Positions 5,836 to 13,060 of a stretch of DNA of 13,572 nt are shown here, piece after piece. Both the position numbers and the translations under genes were made by a program. Below the pieces are notes generated by a model. The model ran no database searches, had not been told where the DNA came from, and worked only from the letters and a program-made list of their open reading frames with translations. The stretch comes from an uncultured Eggerthella sp. GTDB taxonomy: Bacteria; Actinomycetota; Coriobacteriia; Coriobacteriales; Eggerthellaceae. Every line of letters begins with the position of its first letter. The stretch's first letter is position 1. The stretch covers positions 1-13,572 of the forward strand of contig URJE01000042.1 of the NCBI GenBank assembly GCA_900547965.1, written 5' to 3'.

Positions 5836-7323
5836 CTAGCGTTCAAGAGGTTCGGTGAGCGCGGCGGAGCAGAGTCCTGCGCGTGATTGTGTGTCTGATT
5901 TGCGGTATATGGAGGTCAGATGCTTCTGCAACGCGCGAAGGGATATTCCCATGTCGTCGGCGATGCACTGGAGCGTTTCCTCGCTCGAACATACCGCGGA
6001 AAGAACATCGCGTTCGCGTGGGGTAAGGCTGTATCGCTCCGAGAATGCCGCAAGGTGCTTGTCGGGAGCGCTATTATCGGCGGGGGTTTTGGCTTCCGGT
6101 TCTTCTTGGGGCTTGGCGGTTTTCGTTTGCGCGGCGGTGGGCCCCGCCAGCTTTAAGGCTTCGATTTCCGCCTTATGCCGCGCGGTGCGACGCATGTTTT
6201 CGAGAGCCTGGGCAACAAGGAGGGTAACCATGGCTAGCGCAATGCCAATCGACGAGATAAGTATGATATCGCCCGACGAGATCAACGCCATGGAAGGCAT
6301 GGCCACAAGTGCGGCGCAGGCGTTATTGGCGGCGCGTCCCATGCCTGCCCAAAGCGACGGGTTGGCACAGCGCATTGCGATGCGCAAAAAAGACGAGGTG
6401 AAGAAGACCACGAAAAAGCCCGATGAAAGGTAAAAAATTACCAAACCAAGAAGAACTTCGGAGCTGGTTTGGATGGCAAGGGCGGAAACCAGGGAAAGCA
6501 TGGCTGCGCACAGTATGATGACGGTGGAATAGCGATGCTTAGTGAGATCGAAGATGAAGCCAGCCGCAATGCCGCTGATGGCAAGAAGCAGGCGAGGCCA
6601 GGTTGAAAGGTCGAACATGCCCTGCGCGTTTGCCAGGGTAACCACGTTGTCGAGCGTGCTGAAAACGCAGGCAATTAGGGATACGCAGGCGAGCAGCAGG
6701 ATTGCTTCCTTGAGGGCATCGCGTTCGTCGGCGGTTCGCTGGTCTTTTTCGGGAAGTGCGCTTCTGACGGGGACTACGTGCAACACGTTGCGGCGTGCTG
6801 CAAGCACGAAGCCAAGCGCGATGATCGAAGCTCCGATAATCGCGGCTTCGACAACGCTGTTTGGCGCCAAAGAGTGAAGCAGGAATTGAGCTAGCAATCC
6901 TGCGGCATACGAGGCGCCCACCAGACGGGAAAGAGAGTTGCTGGCATAGTGGGTTTGGGCAACGGAAAAGTAGGTGGCGTTTCCCAACATACCCAAGATC
7001 AAGAACAGCAAGCATCCCAGCGACAGCAAGGCGTTGGCGCTTTGGGTTAGCTGAGTTGCGACTAGGAGCAAGGCGGAAACGGCTCCCAGCACACCGGCAA
7101 GAATGCTTCGATGCTTTGCGGCTGCCGTTCGATTCACCAATGAATAGCCCACAAGCCCTATGGCGCTTGTGGCAAGGATGGATGCCTGTGCGCCGACTAC
7201 CGAATCGGGGCCGGCGAGCTCGCCATAGGCGATGTCGAAGTGATATTCGCTGCCCAAAAACACGAAGATGAACAATGCCATAACGGCAAACGCGAAAAGA
7301 TGTGCTTTGGGCTTTGGCTCCAT
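5836..7323 (-). CDS. 12-helix membrane protein fused to LuxR-type HTH
   Basis: A 495-aa protein. Residues 10-385 form about 12 hydrophobic helices arranged like a major-facilitator-type membrane module. Residues 386-425 are a charged, Ala/Pro/Glu/Lys-rich linker. The C-terminus is a LuxR/GerE DNA-binding domain with LTPRERDVL at 433-441 and recognition helix LRALQKHLTSIYRK at 462-475. This is a membrane-anchored one-component regulator: the membrane half probably senses or binds a ligand, the tail binds DNA from the membrane. The family is massively expanded in Eggerthellaceae, usually beside the enzyme or transporter genes it controls; here the neighbours are the folate gene and the Mg2+ transporter operon, but the targets cannot be read off. 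ATG 7323-7321 has a modest GGAAAAG upstream. The HTH looks complete and functional. Confidence 0.88.
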   Translation of the reverse strand: MEPKPKAHLFAFAVMALFIFVFLGSEYHFDIAYGELAGPDSVVGAQASILATSAIGLVGYSLVNRTAAAKHRSILAGVLGAVSALLLVATQLTQSANALLSLGCLLFLILGMLGNATYFSVAQTHYASNSLSRLVGASYAAGLLAQFLLHSLAPNSVVEAAIIGASIIALGFVLAARRNVLHVVPVRSALPEKDQRTADERDALKEAILLLACVSLIACVFSTLDNVVTLANAQGMFDLSTWPRLLLAISGIAAGFIFDLTKHRYSTVIILCAAMLSLVSALAIQTSSEVLLGLVIFYLSSGFFVVFFTSSFLRIAMRCANPSLWAGMGRAANNACAALVAMPSMALISSGDIILISSIGIALAMVTLLVAQALENMRRTARHKAEIEALKLAGPTAAQTKTAKPQEEPEAKTPADNSAPDKHLAAFSERYSLTPRERDVLSAVCSSEETLQCIADDMGISLRALQKHLTSIYRKSDTQSRAGLCSAALTEPLER

Positions 7324-7572
7324 GGTGCTTTTCCGAGGGGGCGCAAAGCGGGCTTTGGCGCTTGTCCTCGACGTGTTCCTTTCTCTGTTTTCCCTGCTGA
7401 TTAATTATTGTGCAACAAGGGTGTCCTTATGGTTTGGTTTCTTCTTATGGAAACAAAAACCGTTCCTGTGGGCTGTGCGCGCAGGGGGTTGGCAATGACG
7501 CCAGCTGCGCAGAGCGCTATCTCCCGTTACTGTCGTCGCGGGCTCCCTATGAGGCGCAACGTCAGCGCCGAA
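7324..7572. other. Intergenic region above the LuxR-like gene
   Basis: The 249 bp hold no gene. An AT-rich patch at 7400-7419 contains TTAATTATTG and the small inverted repeat TTGT-GCA-ACAA (7409-7419). It lies about 80-90 nt upstream of the regulator's start codon and is the best place for its promoter or autoregulatory operator. I see no convincing -35/-10 pair and no clear terminator for the transporter gene, only a 5-bp GGCGC/GCGCC stem without a U-run. Confidence 0.35.
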
Positions 7573-8895
7573 TTAGCCGATTCCCAGCACCTGCATAACC
7601 AAGCAAATGGCGGAAAGAATGCCCACCACCACGATAGTGAAACATAGGATTATGCGGGTGAATTTACCTACTGCGTATTTGCCCATAACGTGTTTGTCGG
7701 TGCAGATGATGGCCATGAACACCAGCAATACCGGCAAAATGACGCCGTTTACAAACTGTGCAGTGAGCATGATTCCCATCAAGTCGATGTTGGGAATAAG
7801 AATAACCACTGCGGAAACGACGATGACAAACGTGAAGATGCCTTTGAAGAGGGGCGCTTCTTTCCAGGTGAACGAAACGCCTGCCTCCCAGCCGAACGCC
7901 TCGCAGATAACGAAAGCGGTGGTAAGGGGCAGAACGCATGCGGCCAGCAAGCTGGCGGCTACCAGACCGATGGCGAACAGCGCTTTGGCGTATTGGCCCG
8001 CGAAAGGCTCGCGCGCAGCTGCAGCCGCTTCGGCGCTTTCTACTTCGATGCCCTGCGGGAACAACACGGTGCCGGTGGTTACGATGATGAACCATGCTAC
8101 GATGCAGCCCATTACGGCACCAGTTACTGCGTCGATGCGCTGATAGGGAAGATCACGTACGCGCACGCCTTTTTCAACCACGTTGCTTTGGGCGAAGAAC
8201 ATCATCCAAGGGGCGATGGTGGTGCCGACCATTGCGACGGTAAGCGAAAGGAAGCTCAAATCCGAACTTGCTGCTGGCACCAGGGTGTGTTGGAAGGTTT
8301 CGTTCCAATCGGGTTGTGCTAAAAATGCCGCAACGATGTAGGTGGCGAATACGCATGAAAGCACCAGGAAGATGTTCTGCACGCGTTTGTAGCTGCCTCC
8401 CACGATAAGGCCCCAAACGGCTGCCGCGGCAACGGGAACCGATATCCAACGTGGCACCCCGAACATTTCCATACCTGAAGCCACGCCTGCAAATTCCGAA
8501 AAGGTGGTGGCAACGTTGCCGATGAGGAGCGCCAACATAGCGAGCGCCGTAAGGCGGATGCCGAAGCTTTCACGGATCAGCGCCGAAAAGCCCTTGCCGG
8601 TAACAACGCCCATGCGCGTCGCCGTGGTTTGCACCACGATGAGCAGAACGCACATGACGGGAATGATCCACAGCGTCATGTAGCCGAACTTCGCGCCTAC
8701 GGTGGAATAGGTTGAAATGCCGCCGGCGTCGTTGCCTGCCATAGCGGTTACGATACCGGGGCCCATGGCGGCCAGCACCAGGAATGCCTTCGAGTGCTGC
8801 TTCTTGCTGTCGTTTTCGCCGCCCTGATCAGGAACTTGCGGGGAAGCCTTGGCTGCCAGGGCAGTGTCCTGCGCTGTACTTTCCTTAAGTGTCAT
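7573..8895 (-). CDS. Nramp-related Mg2+ transporter (NRMT type)
   Basis: A 440-aa membrane transporter of the SLC11/Nramp fold. Helix 1 carries GPGIVTAMAGNDAGGI (45-60), where the classic DPGN of Mn2+/Fe2+ Nramps is replaced by DAGG. Helix 6 carries TTIAPWMMFFAQS (225-237), where the metal-selecting Met and the His of the usual MPH motif are replaced by Ala228 and Trp230. Loss of the soft sulfur ligand is the hallmark, as I recall it, of the Nramp-related Mg2+ transporters described in Clostridium and structurally in Eggerthella lenta, so Mg2+ (perhaps also Mn2+) import is the best guess. About 11 helices follow a polar, probably cytoplasmic 36-residue N-terminus. ATG 8895-8893 has GAGG 7 nt upstream. 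The gene lies 15 nt behind the MgtE_N-like gene and is surely co-transcribed with it. Confidence 0.87.
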   Translation of the reverse strand: MTLKESTAQDTALAAKASPQVPDQGGENDSKKQHSKAFLVLAAMGPGIVTAMAGNDAGGISTYSTVGAKFGYMTLWIIPVMCVLLIVVQTTATRMGVVTGKGFSALIRESFGIRLTALAMLALLIGNVATTFSEFAGVASGMEMFGVPRWISVPVAAAAVWGLIVGGSYKRVQNIFLVLSCVFATYIVAAFLAQPDWNETFQHTLVPAASSDLSFLSLTVAMVGTTIAPWMMFFAQSNVVEKGVRVRDLPYQRIDAVTGAVMGCIVAWFIIVTTGTVLFPQGIEVESAEAAAAAREPFAGQYAKALFAIGLVAASLLAACVLPLTTAFVICEAFGWEAGVSFTWKEAPLFKGIFTFVIVVSAVVILIPNIDLMGIMLTAQFVNGVILPVLLVFMAIICTDKHVMGKYAVGKFTRIILCFTIVVVGILSAICLVMQVLGIG

Positions 8896-8910
8896 GTAAA
8901 AGCCTCGATC

Positions 8911-10260
8911 CTAGTTGTGTCCGAACATGCGGAGGACAAAGAAGGTGTAGGGAATCATCAGTACGATAAACACGGCAAGCGTGATGGCGAACTGTCCCCA
9001 TGCCCAACGTGTGCGGCCTTCCTCCACGTTGTCTTCGATAACTTCCATTGCGTCGTCAACGGTGACGATGCCCAGCATCTGCCCGTTCTCGTCGACAACA
9101 GGCATGGCCATCAGGTCGTATTTGGAGATGTCGGCTGCAACTTCATCTTCAGGCTCTTCGGGCAGCGAAGTGATGAGCTCATCGAACATGATGTCGGAAA
9201 GCGGGGTGTTGTCTTTCGCGAGTACCAGGGTGCGGAGCGAAAGCACGCCTACAAGTTTGTCGTATTCGTCCAGCACGTACACGTAGTTCACCGTGGGATG
9301 GTCTTCATCCAAGCCGCGAAGAACTTCGGTGGTTTCCTGTACGGTGTCGGAGGTGTGCATTGCCACAAACTGCGTGGTCATCAGACCGCCAGCGGTGTCT
9401 TCCTTGTATCCCAGCAGTTTGCGAATTTCTGCGGCGTTGTCGACGCCCATCAGACGAAGCAGCGTTTCGGCTTTTTCGTAGGGCAAGTCGCCCACGATGT
9501 CGGCGGCGTCGTCAGGGTCCATGTCACGCAGCAGGCGGGATGCGCGCTTTTCGTCCAGGCCCTCGATGATGTCGGCCTGGAATTCGTCTTCCATTTCCGA
9601 AATGGCGTCGCCGGCTTGCGCGTCATCTAAGTGCTGGAACACATTGGCGCGCTGCTTCGGATCGAGCTGCTCCAAGATGTCTGCCACGTCGGCGGGATGC
9701 AGTTCCTCCAGGCGCGTGTGGCTGACGGAGAGCTGCACCTTGGAAAGGTCGCGGTCGAGCAGTTCCATGTAGTTCCACGCGATGATGCGCTCGTCGATGC
9801 TTTTGCCGAACGCCTTGGCGATGCCGCAGGCGGCTTTTTCCACCCACGGAGCCAAGCCACGTAGAATGCCGCGAACGCCCACTTCTGCACCAAGAAGACG
9901 CAATTGCGTTCCGGAAACGGAGAGCTTCAGGTCGTTTACGCGCACAACCTTCATGCCCTGCGTGTCCACGATTTGCCTATCGAGCAGGTCGCGTGCGAGG
10001 AGCACTTCGGCAGGCTGGAGGTAGCTGAAGCGGATGGCAGTGCGGTCGACTTTCAGGCGAATGCCTTCGTCTTCGTCGAAGCTGTCAACGTATTTACGCC
10101 AAGAGATCATAAAAGGCGTTTTGCCAGGCCCTAGAAATGCCAGGCTGGTGATGCGGGGGAACACTTCGCCGGTTTGAATGGCCAGGTCGGATATGGAGCC
10201 GATCTTTTCGCCATTTGCATCAACGACGGGTTCGCCGAGCATTTGAGATAGATAGAGCAT
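8911..10260 (-). CDS. PRC-barrel/MgtE_N/CBS protein with one C-terminal helix
   Basis: A 449-aa protein, first gene of the operon with the Nramp-like transporter. Domains in order: a PRC-barrel at about 1-75 (VVDANGEKIGSISDL), a second PRC-like segment at about 83-135, the helical MgtE_N superhelix at about 183-290 with repeated 'hP.D.A.il..L' units (LHPADVADIL, DPDDAADIVGDLP), a CBS pair at about 295-412 (VLDEYDKLVGVLSL; VVDENGQMLGIVTV), and one hydrophobic helix at about 424-446. In MgtE channels the N and CBS domains bind Mg2+ and close a five-helix pore. Here the pore is absent and a single anchor remains. I infer a Mg2+ sensor or gate for the adjacent transporter. It is often annotated simply as a magnesium transporter, which would be misleading. 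ATG 10260-10258 follows AAGGGAGA with 6-nt spacing. Confidence 0.87.
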   Translation of the reverse strand: MLYLSQMLGEPVVDANGEKIGSISDLAIQTGEVFPRITSLAFLGPGKTPFMISWRKYVDSFDEDEGIRLKVDRTAIRFSYLQPAEVLLARDLLDRQIVDTQGMKVVRVNDLKLSVSGTQLRLLGAEVGVRGILRGLAPWVEKAACGIAKAFGKSIDERIIAWNYMELLDRDLSKVQLSVSHTRLEELHPADVADILEQLDPKQRANVFQHLDDAQAGDAISEMEDEFQADIIEGLDEKRASRLLRDMDPDDAADIVGDLPYEKAETLLRLMGVDNAAEIRKLLGYKEDTAGGLMTTQFVAMHTSDTVQETTEVLRGLDEDHPTVNYVYVLDEYDKLVGVLSLRTLVLAKDNTPLSDIMFDELITSLPEEPEDEVAADISKYDLMAMPVVDENGQMLGIVTVDDAMEVIEDNVEEGRTRWAWGQFAITLAVFIVLMIPYTFFVLRMFGHN

Positions 10261-10476
10261 GCAATTCTCCCTTGGGATTGCCGCCGCGTGTCAGCGTTGT
10301 TGTGCGGGCAGTTGATCTGCGCAGCGCACAGCAATACCGACAGGCGCAATCCGTTCATGTCGCAGTCGTCCCTCGACCACTACATGACGGACGAGAAATG
10401 CAGAGGCCGAAGGCTAATTACTGTGAGGTTTCGATTTTCGAACCTTCAAGTAATGTCCTTTCCTAAATGTGTAAAT
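10261..10476 (-). promoter_or_regulatory. Leader of the Mg2+ transport operon
   Basis: This non-coding leader precedes the MgtE_N-like gene on the minus strand. It contains a bulged hairpin at 10426-10445 (AGGTT...AACCT with CGA/TCG inside) and a nested hairpin at about 10356-10385 (ATGT...ACAT outside, GTCG...CGAC at 10365-10368 and 10374-10377 inside). I looked for the M-box Mg2+ riboswitch core (GTTAGGTGAGGC, GGGTCAACAG) and did not find it. A short GTCGAGGGACG on the minus strand recalls one M-box segment but lacks the partners. No clear -35/-10 pair stands out. Confidence 0.35.
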
Positions 10477-10579
10477 GGCAGCGCAAGGCAAACGCGCCAA
10501 ACGCAGCAAGGCAGCGTAATGCGAGCGCGCCCCAAACGCAGCGAGGCAGCGAAAGGCAAAAGCGCCCCAAACGCAGCAA
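10477..10579. repeat. Tandem repeat, three 33-35-bp units
   Basis: Units at 10477-10509, 10510-10544 and 10545-10579 each begin GGCAGCG and end AAACGCAGC(A/G)A, with a variable G/C-rich middle. The unit length is not a multiple of three and the region carries no gene on either strand that I can support. It lies between the divergent Mg2+ operon and the tRNA gene. Confidence 0.8.
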
Positions 10580-10838
10580 ACTTGATTTTACGCGAATGCG
10601 GTGCCCGCGGGGCATTTTAGAGGTGAAAAGAAAGTAAAAAACGGGTTTTATCTGCAAAGCGCAGTTAACAATTGCGCAGAACGTGTTTTGCGGGGACTTA
10701 GAGCGCCTATTCGCGCAGATGGTTTGTGTGCAGGGGCTATTATGGCCCGTTGGGGCTATAGCCCATTTCGGCAAAAGGGGCTTTTACCAGGCGAAACGGG
10801 TTTTAAGTCCATAATTCCTTCATATTTAAAGAAAAGTG
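10580..10838. other. Non-coding stretch before the tRNA promoter
   Basis: I see no gene here. The only structure is a perfect 12-bp palindrome, GGGCTATAGCCC at 10753-10764, with a partial copy GGGGCTATTATGGCCC just upstream (about 10734-10748). Base composition becomes AT-rich from about 10800 toward the tRNA promoter. Confidence 0.5.
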
Positions 10839-10867
10839 TTGACGAAGACAGGGCAAACGAGGATACT
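10839..10867 (+). promoter_or_regulatory. Promoter of tRNA-Arg
   Basis: TTGACG at 10839-10844 and GATACT at 10862-10867 are separated by exactly 17 bp, an excellent housekeeping-sigma arrangement. Transcription would start near 10874, about 11 nt before the mature tRNA. Confidence 0.75.
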
Positions 10868-10884
10868 AATTTTCGTTGCGAAAC

Positions 10885-10961
10885 GCGCCGTTACCTCAGC
10901 TGGATAGAGGGACTGACTACGAATCAGTACGTCGGGGGTTCGAATCCCTCACGGCGCACCA
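10885..10961 (+). tRNA. tRNA-Arg (anticodon ACG)
   Basis: A complete cloverleaf: acceptor stem GCGCCGT (10885-10891) with ACGGCGC (10951-10957), anticodon stem ACTGA/TCAGT around the loop CTACGAA giving anticodon ACG, and a T-arm with GTTCGAAT. The discriminator A and an encoded CCA (10959-10961) are present. The first anticodon base is normally edited to inosine, so it reads CGU, CGC and CGA. It has its own promoter and terminator. It stands at the border between the conserved gene block and the repeat-rich region, as is common for integration hotspots, but I found no duplicated 3' end in this window. Confidence 0.96.
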
Positions 10962-10975
10962 TCGAAACTGCAGGT

Positions 10976-11006
10976 CATCGGGGGTTTTCCCTCGGTGGCT
11001 TTTTTG
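10976..11006 (+). terminator. Terminator of tRNA-Arg
   Basis: CATCGGGGG (10976-10984) pairs with CCCTCGGTG (10989-10997), nine pairs including two wobbles, loop TTTT, followed by GC and TTTTTT (11000-11005). It begins 15 nt after the tRNA. Confidence 0.85.
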
Positions 11007-11110
11007 TTTCCATGGGTATATTTTACCCCGTGGGTGCTATTTGGGCGCTAAGCGCCGCCCATTGAATCCCCTTCGTTTCTTGAGCATTGTGGCCGCTTTA
11101 GGGTTCTAAT

Positions 11111-11350
11111 TGGCAAGAATCGCGTTGCATGCATTCCCTTTTCGCGAAAAGCATGCAGATAGCCGCCTTCCTGGCAAAACTCGTTCGAAATGTATGCATT
11201 TCGGCTTAGCGATGGCAAGATTCTCGCTCCATGCATGCGTTTCTGGATGCAATCAGGCGATTTGGAATACATAGCGTAAGAATCTTGCCAGCAAAGGCTC
11301 TATTTTGCGTCGGGGGCCTCGAAATCATGCATGCTGCACGATTCCTGCCA
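11111..11350. repeat. 240-bp palindromic element, copy A
   Basis: It starts TGGCAAGAATCG and ends GATTCCTGCCA. TGGCAA boxes lie at 11111, 11172 and 11213, and inverted boxes at 11285 (TTGCCA) and 11345 (CTGCCA). The first 67 bp and the last 66 bp are imperfect inverted copies of each other. It aligns without gaps to copy B at 13061-13300. Short open frames cross it on the minus strand, but they lack ribosome sites, and their residues differ more between copies than the bases do, so I read the element as non-coding. Confidence 0.85.
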
Positions 11351-11413
11351 TGGGGGATTAGTTCCTGAGGTCCGTGCACGGTATGTGCCGCTGCGGTTTC
11401 CCTTGAACATCGA

Positions 11414-11612
11414 GTGGAGCATGAGCACCAGGTGAGCATGAGCGCTAGACGAATCAGGGGCACCAGGTGGGCAAAGGCGACAGTCGAAACGGAACACCAG
11501 TCGAAACGGAACACCGAGCGAAACGCGGGCGCCAGGCGAATCAGGCACCAGGTGGGCATGAGCGCCGATCGAAACGCGAGCATGGAGCGAAACGGAGCAC
11601 CGGCTGAAGCGC
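11414..11612. repeat. Degenerate minisatellite, about 17/34-bp units
   Basis: Recurring blocks: CACCAGGTGAGCATGAGCG, CACCAGGTGGGCAAAGGCG and CACCAGGTGGGCATGAGCG, alternating with CAGTCGAAACGGAA, CGAGCGAAACGCGG, CGATCGAAACGCGAG and GGAGCGAAACGGAG. The arrangement suggests a 17-bp ancestor that was doubled. It lies directly after palindromic element A in the gene-poor region behind the tRNA. I see no CRISPR-like regularity of spacers. Confidence 0.7.
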
Positions 11613-11882
11613 TGCTGGCTTTAGGTTCGTCCTTGGATGAGCCTCCTTTTCGGACGGCTTGTTTGGCTCTATGGACCCAGGATGTTGCGGGGAGGGGCGC
11701 CCGAACCGCCTCTTTGGAATTGCGGCCGTAGATAGGGAGGCGAACCACTTCATCCCTCGTTGTTCGGGAGGCAGAGGACGGCTTAAAAGCTGATGTCGAG
11801 TGTGTTCGGCACCCTTCTAGCTCCATTGCTTTTTTACGATTACTTTCGCATTTATTTAAGGTTCGACCGATAAGATTCCCCC
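11613..11882. other. Region upstream of the nuclease-like gene
   Basis: No gene is supported between the minisatellite and the ATG at 11883. From about 11826 to 11880 the sequence becomes AT-rich (TTTTTTACGATTACTTTCGC, then ATTTATTTAAGG), the likely promoter area. TAAGAT at 11871-11876 would place the transcript start almost on the ATG. A long minus-strand open frame covers 11206-11826 but has no recognisable domain and runs through the repeats. Confidence 0.35.
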
Positions 11883-12836
11883 ATGGTACTTTTCATCGGA
11901 CATTCAAGTGCAATCAGGTTACTTCGCTCGCTCGAAGATTTTGAAGGCATTCGGGCTGCGCGGGCTATGCCGTCTCTCAAGGATGTTCCGTCGTTGCCGA
12001 AATCGTTCAGAGAAAGCTCGCCCCTTGCAACGCTTCCTCGTCCGTTGGAAGTTGTTGTCTCGTTGGGAAAAACAAGAAGTCAATCTAAACAGTTCCACAA
12101 CAATATTTGGAAACTTCCCGATAGGGCACCTTGCTTCCTTTTCTTTGAAAGCGGGGTTTATTTGAGCAATCCCGAATTCTGTTTTGTGCAGCTTGCACGG
12201 TCGTGTAGCGTGATCGACCTAATCAAATTAGGATTTGAGCTATGCGGAACTTATCGAATAGACCCCGCAAGCCCCATTGGATTTCGGACTGCTCAATCCC
12301 TTTCGAGCACAGAGGCGATCAATCGCTTTATAGACAAAATGCACGACAAAGTGCCTCGGAAAGCAAAAACAGCTGTGCGTTATGTCCGCAATGGCTCGGC
12401 ATCGCCGATGGAAACATGTTTGGCACTTTTGTTGGGTTTGCCCGCTCGCTACGGCGGTTACGGGTTAGGCATGCCAGAGATGAATGCCAAGGTGCTGATC
12501 CCCGCAAAGTTAGACAAGCGAACCACATATCGCGAATACCACTGCGATCTATATTGGCCCGAACAGAACGTTGCCATCGAATACAATAGCCGCGAATTCC
12601 ACGTGAACGAACTTGCCGTGGAACGGGATGCGTCACGCATCAACAATCTCAAAGCTGCGGGGATTGAGGCTCTTGCCGTTACTCGCGCACATGTCGCTGA
12701 CCACATGAAGTTCGACGCCATTGCCCATTCTGCGGCAAGCCTCATGGGAAAGCGTATTAGGATCGCCTATGCCGACATCGATGAGCGTCGAATGAGCTTG
12801 CGCAAGCAGCTTTTCTCTAAGGATCCTTGGTGCTGA
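11883..12836 (+). CDS. Endonuclease-like protein, PD-(D/E)XK/DUF559 type C-terminus
   Basis: A 317-aa protein with no signal peptide or membrane helix. Residues about 175-275 resemble the Vsr/DUF559 branch of PD-(D/E)XK nucleases: SPMET (Glu177), then YHCDLYWPE with Asp222, AIEYNSREFH with Glu233, a downstream helix with ERD (247-249), and AGIEALAVTRAHV resembling the usual last strand. The Lys of the motif is not evident; Asn235/Ser236 occupy its place, so activity is uncertain. Residues 1-170 resemble the N-terminal half of AbiEi-like/DUF559 proteins only loosely (VYLSNPEFCFVQLARSCSVI). The ATG at 11883 lacks a Shine-Dalgarno sequence (ATTCCCCC precedes it). The gene is alone, more AT-rich than the block to its left, and bracketed by two palindromic elements. 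Transfer and a defence or mobile role are plausible but unproven. Confidence 0.7.
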   Translation: MVLFIGHSSAIRLLRSLEDFEGIRAARAMPSLKDVPSLPKSFRESSPLATLPRPLEVVVSLGKTRSQSKQFHNNIWKLPDRAPCFLFFESGVYLSNPEFCFVQLARSCSVIDLIKLGFELCGTYRIDPASPIGFRTAQSLSSTEAINRFIDKMHDKVPRKAKTAVRYVRNGSASPMETCLALLLGLPARYGGYGLGMPEMNAKVLIPAKLDKRTTYREYHCDLYWPEQNVAIEYNSREFHVNELAVERDASRINNLKAAGIEALAVTRAHVADHMKFDAIAHSAASLMGKRIRIAYADIDERRMSLRKQLFSKDPWC

Positions 12837-13060
12837 GCTGCCTTGCTTATTGTTTCAGGTTGCGAGGATTGCTGTCTTTGCGGGAATCGTCTTGGTGACA
12901 GGTTAACTTGAGCGTTGTTTCGGGCTGTCAAAACAATGGTCTCGTGGGTGTCGCCTTGGTGTTGGGCGATTTGGTTGTTGCTCCAGGATCTTCCTTTGGG
13001 CTGGCGCTCCGTCTGCCTATTGCCTCGTTATGCCTATCGTTAAGGTTGTTTTGGCTGATG
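12837..13060. other. Spacer between the nuclease-like gene and element B
   Basis: I find no gene, no strong terminator and no recognisable repeat in these 224 bp. The open frames crossing it are G/T- or R/P-rich and unfamiliar. A convincing stop signal for the upstream gene is missing. Confidence 0.5.

Noticed and set aside
10261..10476. M-box riboswitch
   Set aside because: Only a short GTCGAGGGACG segment resembles it; the conserved GTTAGGTGAGGC and GGGTCAACAG cores are absent.
10930..10961. Integrative element attachment site in the tRNA 3' end
   Set aside because: No second copy of the tRNA 3' segment and no integrase gene is visible in the window.
11414..11612. CRISPR array
   Set aside because: The repeated blocks are degenerate, of unequal length, without unique spacers of constant size, and no cas gene is nearby.
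11206..11826. Minus-strand open frame of 206 codons behind the tRNA
   Set aside because: It runs through the minisatellite and palindromic element A, has no ribosome site or known domain, and its tail is explained by the repeat. A real but unknown gene is not strictly excluded.
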